Below, piece after piece: positions 59,800 through 64,000 of a stretch of DNA of 64,000 nt. Origin of the DNA: Amycolatopsis sp. WQ 127309 (GTDB lineage Bacteria; Actinomycetota; Actinomycetes; Mycobacteriales; Pseudonocardiaceae); assembly GCF_023023025.1 (NCBI RefSeq), contig NZ_CP095481.1, positions 6,895,001 to 6,959,000 on the forward strand. Reading direction: 5' to 3'. Numbering within the stretch: the first letter of the stretch is position 1; every line of letters begins with the position of its first letter. Below the pieces are notes generated by a model that ran no database searches, was not told where the DNA came from, and saw only the letters and a program-made list of their open reading frames with translations. Made by a program: the position numbers and the translations under genes.

Positions 59800-61019
59800 G
59801 CGCCGCGGCCGTGGTCACCGGCCTCGGGGTGGTGGCGCCGAACGGGCTGGGCGTCGAGGAGTTCTGGAAGGCCACGCTCGCCGGCGAGCACGGCATCGGC
59901 CCGGTGCGGCGGTTCGACGCCGCCGGCTACCCGGCCCGGCTCGCCGGCGAAGTGCGGGACTTCGTCGCCGAAGACCACCTGGAGAGCCGGCTGCTGCCGC
60001 AGACGGACTACATGACCCGGTACGCCCTGGCCGCCGCCGACTGGGCGCTGGCCGACGCCGGCCTCGACCCGGGCGAGCTGCCCGCCTTCGACATGGGCGT
60101 GATCACGGCGAGTTCGGCCGGCGGGTTCGAGTTCGGGCAACGCGAGCTGGAGAACCTCTGGAGCCGCGGCAGCGGGTACGTGAGCGCGTACCAGTCGTTC
60201 GCCTGGTTCTACGCGGTCAACACCGGGCAGATCTCCATCCGCAACGGGATGAAGGGGCCGAGCGGCGTCGTGGTCAGCGACCAGGCCGGTGGCCTGGACG
60301 CCCTCGCCCACGCCCGCCGGCAGATCCGCAAGGGCAGCCGGCTGATCGTGTCCGGCGGCGTCGACGGCTCGATCTGCCCCTGGGGGTGGGTCGCCCAGCT
60401 GGCCAGTGGGCGGCTGAGCACCGGCGACGACCCGGACACCGCTTACCTGCCGTTCGACTCGCGCGCCGCCGGGCACGTGGCCGCCGAGGGCGGCGCGATC
60501 CTGGTCGTGGAGGACGCCGCGACCGAGCGTCCGTCCTACGGCGAGATCGCCGGCTACGCCGCGACGTTCGACCCGAAACCCGGGAGCGGCCGGGAGCCGG
60601 GACTGGGTCGCGCGATCCGCGGAGCGCTGGGCGACGCCGGCGTCGAACCGGCCGACGTGGACGTGGTGTTCGCCGACGCGGCGGCCGTGCCCGAACTGGA
60701 CCGGGCCGAAGCGCGGGCGATCACCGACGTGTTCGGCGCGTACGCCGTCCCCGTGACCGCGCCGAAAACGATGACCGGACGGCTCTACGCCGGCGGTGCG
60801 CCCCTGGACCTGGCGTGTGCCCTGCTGTCCATCCGGGACGGTGTCATCCCGCCGTCCACCCACGTCCGGCTCGCGCCGGAGCACCCGATCGACCTCGTCA
60901 CCGGGCAGGCCCGCAGCGCAGCGGTGCGCACCGCCCTCGTCCTCGCGCGCGGCCAGGGCGGTTTCAACTCCGCCATGGTCGTGCGCGCCACCCCCACTAG
61001 GAGGCAGTCGTGTCACTGA
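59796..61019 (+). CDS. Type II PKS ketosynthase beta (chain-length factor)
   Basis: This 407-residue chain-length factor lacks the catalytic Cys: the site reads VVSDQAGG, with Q163, the Gln typical of KS-beta subunits. It sets polyketide length and generates the acetyl starter by malonyl-ACP decarboxylation. In the gate region [14 protein letters not shown], Gly sits where the octaketide actinorhodin factor has a bulkier Thr, in keeping with a decaketide as in angucyclines; this is an inference from memory of the gate positions. GTG at 59796 overlaps the KS-alpha stop. The end overlaps the ACP start by 10 bases. Confidence 0.96.
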   Translation: MSAAAVVTGLGVVAPNGLGVEEFWKATLAGEHGIGPVRRFDAAGYPARLAGEVRDFVAEDHLESRLLPQTDYMTRYALAAADWALADAGLDPGELPAFDMGVITASSAGGFEFGQRELENLWSRGSGYVSAYQSFAWFYAVNTGQISIRNGMKGPSGVVVSDQAGGLDALAHARRQIRKGSRLIVSGGVDGSICPWGWVAQLASGRLSTGDDPDTAYLPFDSRAAGHVAAEGGAILVVEDAATERPSYGEIAGYAATFDPKPGSGREPGLGRAIRGALGDAGVEPADVDVVFADAAAVPELDRAEARAITDVFGAYAVPVTAPKTMTGRLYAGGAPLDLACALLSIRDGVIPPSTHVRLAPEHPIDLVTGQARSAAVRTALVLARGQGGFNSAMVVRATPTRRQSCH

Positions 61020-61249
61020 CTTTGGAGAACCTCAGGCGGGTCCTGCGGGAAGGCGCCGGCACCCAGGACGGCGTCGACCTCGGCGGCGACATCCTGGACA
61101 CGCCGTTCGACGAGCTCGGTTACGACTCGCTGGCGGTGCTGGAAGCCACCTCCCGGATCACCCGCGAGTTCAAGATCGAGTTCGACGACGACGCCGCGGT
61201 GGCCGCCGCCACGCCGCGGGAGTTCCTGGCGCTGGTCAACGCGGGCTGA
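61010..61249 (+). CDS. Type II PKS acyl carrier protein
   Basis: This 79-residue acyl carrier protein has Ser40 in ELGYDSLAVLEA as the phosphopantetheine attachment site and the four-helix ACP pattern from LENLRRVL to PREFLALVNAG. It carries the growing poly-beta-ketone for the KS-alpha/beta pair. The GTG start at 61010 follows AGGAGG, which lies within the end of the chain-length factor gene. KS-alpha, KS-beta and this ACP make a complete minimal PKS. Confidence 0.96.
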   Translation: MSLTLENLRRVLREGAGTQDGVDLGGDILDTPFDELGYDSLAVLEATSRITREFKIEFDDDAAVAAATPREFLALVNAG

Positions 61250-61257
61250 GGAGAACC

Positions 61258-62031
61258 ATGAGCAGAACAGCCATCGTCACCGGCGCGACCAGCGGCATCG
61301 GCTTGGCCACCACCGAGCTCCTCGCCGATCGGGGACACCGCGTCTTCCTCTGCGCCCGCGACGCCGACAACGTCGCGCTGACCGTGGAACAGCTGCGGGA
61401 CAAGGGGTACGACGTCGACGGCGCGGCGTGCGACGTCCGATCGCCGGAGGCGGTCCGGTCGTTCGTCACGGCCGCCGTCGACCGCTACGGCCCCGTCGAC
61501 ATCCTCGTCAACAACGCCGGCCGCAGCGGCGGTGGCGTCACCGCCGACATCGCCGACGACTTGTGGTTCGACGTCATCGACACCAACCTGAACAGCGTCT
61601 TCCTGGTCACCAGGGACGTGCTGTCGATCGGCGGCATGCGGGAGGCGGGCTGGGGCCGCATCGTCAACGTCGCGTCCACCGCGGGCAAGCAGGGCGTGGT
61701 CCTCGGCGCGCCGTACTCGGCGTCCAAGCACGGCGTCGTCGGCTTCACCAAGGCGCTGGGCAACGAGCTGGCCAAGGCCGGCATCACGGTCAACGCGGTG
61801 TGTCCCGGTTACGTCGAAACCCCGATGGCACAACGGGTCCGGCAGGGCTACGCGGCGGCCTGGGACACCTCGGAGGACGACGTGCTCACCCGGTTCCAGG
61901 CCAAGATCCCGCTCGGCCGCTACTCGACGCCCGAGGAGGTGGCGGGGCTGATCGGCTACCTCGTCACCGACATCGCGGGCTCCATCGCGGCGCAGGCCAT
62001 CAACGTCTGCGGCGGTCTCGGCAACTTCTAG
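61258..62031 (+). CDS. Polyketide ketoreductase (C-9 type)
   Basis: This 257-residue SDR is of the actinorhodin KR type. It has the cofactor motif TGATSGIGLATTELL, NNAGRSGGG, VASTAG, and the catalytic Y153-SAS-K157. Reduction at C-9 fixes the folding of the first ring. The act enzyme has PGG where this one has SGG, as I recall for angucycline reductases. ATG at 61258 follows GAGGAGAA, nine bases after the ACP stop. It corresponds to the D gene of angucycline clusters. Confidence 0.94.
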   Translation: MSRTAIVTGATSGIGLATTELLADRGHRVFLCARDADNVALTVEQLRDKGYDVDGAACDVRSPEAVRSFVTAAVDRYGPVDILVNNAGRSGGGVTADIADDLWFDVIDTNLNSVFLVTRDVLSIGGMREAGWGRIVNVASTAGKQGVVLGAPYSASKHGVVGFTKALGNELAKAGITVNAVCPGYVETPMAQRVRQGYAAAWDTSEDDVLTRFQAKIPLGRYSTPEEVAGLIGYLVTDIAGSIAAQAINVCGGLGNF

Positions 62032-62038
62032 GAGAATC

Positions 62039-62971
62039 ATGCCCATCACACGCAACGTCGAGCACGAGATCACCGTCGCGGCCCCGGCCAAAGAGATCTA
62101 CCAGCTGATCGCGGACGTGGGGAACTGGCCCCAGTTGTTCGCCCCCACCGTCCACGTCGAGCACGCGTCCCAGGGCGAGCGGTCGGAACGCATCCGGATC
62201 TGGGCCACCGCGAACGGCACGGCCAAGACCTGGACGTCGCGCCGGGAGCTGGATCCCGGCGCGCTGCGCATCGACTTCCGCCAGGAGGTGTCCCAGCCCC
62301 CGGTCGGCGGGATGGGGGGCGCCTGGCTGGTGGAGCCGTTGTCCGAAGGGACGTCGAAGGTGCGGCTGCGCCACGATTACCACGCGGCCACCGACGACCC
62401 GGCGGACCTGGCGTGGATCGACCAGGCTGTGGACCGCAACAGCCACGTGGAGCTGGCGGCGCTGAAGGACAACGCCGAAGGGGCGGCGTCGGACCTGCTG
62501 TTCAGCTTCGACGACACGGTGGAGATCGACGGCAGCGCGCGAGACGTCTACGACTTCGTCAACGACGCCCAGCTGTGGCGGGAGCGCCTGCCGCACGTCG
62601 CGCGGGTCGACCTGACCGAGGACACCCCCGGCCTGCAGGTGCTGGAGATGGACACGCGGACCGCGGACGGCTCGACGCACACCACCCGGTCGATCCGGGT
62701 CTGCCTGCCGCACCGGCGGATCGTCTACAAGCAGGTCCAGGTGCCCAAGCTGATGACGCTGCACACCGGGCACTGGCTCTTCGAAGACCGGCCGGGTGGG
62801 GGTGTCACGGCCACCTCGCGGCACACCGTCCGGATCAACGAGGACACCATCACCGAGGTGCTCGGCGCGTCGGCGGACGTGGCGGCCGCGCGCGCATTCG
62901 TGCGGAAGGCGTTGAGCACCAACAGCCTCGCCACGCTCGGCCACGCCAAGACCTACGCCGAGAGCCGCTGA
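62039..62971 (+). CDS. Didomain aromatase/cyclase (SRPBCC)
   Basis: This 310-residue protein has two START-like (SRPBCC) helix-grip domains, residues about 5-150 (EHEITVAAPAKEIYQLIADVGNWPQLF) and 160-305 (DTVEIDGSARDVYDFVNDAQLWRERLPHV). Didomain aromatase/cyclases act on C-9-reduced polyketides, closing and dehydrating the first ring; two domains go with the presence of a ketoreductase. ATG at 62039 follows TAGGAGAA seven bases after the KR stop. It is the L gene (UrdL/JadD type) of the conserved order. Confidence 0.94.
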   Translation: MPITRNVEHEITVAAPAKEIYQLIADVGNWPQLFAPTVHVEHASQGERSERIRIWATANGTAKTWTSRRELDPGALRIDFRQEVSQPPVGGMGGAWLVEPLSEGTSKVRLRHDYHAATDDPADLAWIDQAVDRNSHVELAALKDNAEGAASDLLFSFDDTVEIDGSARDVYDFVNDAQLWRERLPHVARVDLTEDTPGLQVLEMDTRTADGSTHTTRSIRVCLPHRRIVYKQVQVPKLMTLHTGHWLFEDRPGGGVTATSRHTVRINEDTITEVLGASADVAAARAFVRKALSTNSLATLGHAKTYAESR

Positions 62972-62972
62972 C

Positions 62973-64000
62973 GTGCCCGAGGTGCTGGTGGTCGGCGCCG
63001 GGCCGGTCGGCCTCCTGATCGCCGGTGAGCTGCGGCGCGCCGAGGTCGGTGTGACGGTGGTGGACCGGCTCGCCCGGCCGATGCAGGAATCCCGGGCGTC
63101 GCAGCTCACCAGCCGTACCGCGGAGCTGCTGCACGAACGCGGGCTGCACGCGTTGCTGGCCGAGGCCGTCCACGAACCCCGCTCGCACTTCGGCGGGCTC
63201 GGCTTCGCTCTGCCCGATGTGGACAGTGGGTTCGCGGGCCACCGGAAGGTCCCGCAGTTCCGGACCGAGGCGGCGCTCGCGGAGCAGGCGCTCGGCCTGG
63301 GCGCCACGCTGCTGCGCGAGCACGAGCTGGCCGGCCTGGAGGTGCACGAGGACCACGTCGGGGCGGTGTTCACCGGCCGGCCATCGCTGCGGGCGGACTT
63401 CGTCGTCGGCTGCGACGGCCGGCACAGCACCGTCCGGCGGCTGGCCGGGTTCGAGGTCGACGCCGCACCGGCCACGCGTGAGCTGCTCCGGGCGGACGTC
63501 ACCGGCCTCGACGTCCCGGACCGCCGGTTCGAACGGTTCGAGCACGGCATGGCCGTCGCCTCGACCCGGGCCGGCGTCACCCGGGTGATGGTGCACGAGT
63601 TCGGCCGGGAGGTGACGCTTGAGGAGCCGACGTTCGCGACCGTCGCCGAGGTCTGGGCGAAGGTCACCGGGGAGGACATCTCCCACGGCATCCCGGTGTG
63701 GGTGGACGCTTTCGACAACTCCCGGGGGCAGGCCACCGAATACCGCCGTGGGCGGGTCTTTCTCGCCGGCGACGCGGCGCGCTGGCACCTGCCGATCGGC
63801 GGCCAGGCGCTGAACGCCGGCCTCCAGGACGCCGTCAGCCTCGGCGCCGCCCTCCGGCCGGGGCGGTCGCCGGACACCTACCACGACGAACGCCACCCCG
63901 TCGGCGCGAAGATCCTGCGCCACGTCGTGGCGCAGGAAGATCTGCTGCTGGGCGGCCCCGAGGTCGGGCCGCTCCGCGCGGTGCTCGCGGAACTCGTGGC
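62973..64000 (+). CDS. FAD-dependent monooxygenase (UrdM/PgaM-like), truncated by window end
   Basis: The first 342 complete codons of a flavoprotein hydroxylase run off the right edge. It has [38 protein letters not shown], a DG motif (CDGRHSTVR) and GRVFLAGDAARWHLPIGGQALNAGLQDAVSLG. The GDAA motif is followed by RWH rather than the common HxH, and the segment after QDAVSLG is shorter than usual. In angucycline clusters the M gene at this position encodes an oxygenase, often with a C-terminal reductase domain; whether that domain exists here cannot be seen. The GTG at 62973 follows the aromatase stop after one base. Confidence 0.9.
   Translation, partial: MPEVLVVGAGPVGLLIAGELRRAEVGVTVVDRLARPMQESRASQLTSRTAELLHERGLHALLAEAVHEPRSHFGGLGFALPDVDSGFAGHRKVPQFRTEAALAEQALGLGATLLREHELAGLEVHEDHVGAVFTGRPSLRADFVVGCDGRHSTVRRLAGFEVDAAPATRELLRADVTGLDVPDRRFERFEHGMAVASTRAGVTRVMVHEFGREVTLEEPTFATVAEVWAKVTGEDISHGIPVWVDAFDNSRGQATEYRRGRVFLAGDAARWHLPIGGQALNAGLQDAVSLGAALRPGRSPDTYHDERHPVGAKILRHVVAQEDLLLGGPEVGPLRAVLAELV

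Overview
The window is very G+C-rich DNA with actinomycete codon use, GTG starts, many start/stop overlaps (ATGA, GTGA) and giant secondary-metabolite genes. The overall flavour suggests a Pseudonocardiaceae-type filamentous actinomycete such as Amycolatopsis; that genus call is an inference, because no taxonomic marker is present. The window holds two adjacent biosynthetic gene clusters behind an untidy left flank.

Left flank (1-9766): an oxidoreductase/HxlR regulator pair divergent around a perfect 22-bp palindrome; two broken luciferase-like monooxygenase remnants; a partner-switching stress module (anti-sigma kinase-like ATPase, three STAS proteins, a frameshifted SigB/F-type sigma factor); an FAD oxidoreductase with a C-terminal Rieske domain; a small DUF4383 membrane protein; and about 1.1 kb of lower-G+C DNA leading into the first cluster. 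Several genes here are decayed or carry internal deletions.

Cluster 1 (9767-51353) is one apparent operon: NRPS-1 (five modules, A-T-C-A-T-E-C-A-T-E-C-A-T-E-C-A-T), an MbtH-like protein, a stand-alone penicillin-binding-protein-type thioesterase of the SurE kind, NRPS-2 (five modules, C-A-T-E-C-A-T-C-A-T-E-C-A-T-C-A-T-E), an MFS exporter and a cytochrome P450. There is no integrated thioesterase and the line ends in an epimerization domain, so the expected product is a decapeptide with an L N-terminus and a D C-terminus, released and probably closed head to tail by the trans-acting enzyme. Predicted pattern: L-hydrophobic, D-unknown, D-aliphatic, D-Val-like, L-hydrophobic, D-basic, L-Thr, D-basic, L-Val-like, D-hydrophobic. 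Only the Thr call rests on an exact canonical code.

Spacer (51354-54401): tandem hairpins form a likely bidirectional terminator, followed by a DUF1883 protein, a Cys-containing hypothetical, a MarR regulator coupled to a four-helix membrane protein, and an apparently empty stretch.

Cluster 2 (54402 to the right edge) starts with two OmpR-type regulators that both lack the phosphoacceptor aspartate, as JadR1-type angucycline regulators do. A two-domain ABM monooxygenase follows, then oxygenase, cyclase, KS-alpha, KS-beta, ACP, ketoreductase, didomain aromatase/cyclase and a second oxygenase cut off by the window. This matches the conserved E-F-A-B-C-D-L-M order of angucycline type II polyketide clusters.

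Outside the gene catalogue, a 13-bp near-palindrome (GTCCACAGTGGAC) recurs at least nine times inside the two NRPS genes in different reading frames, at the cost of rare codons.
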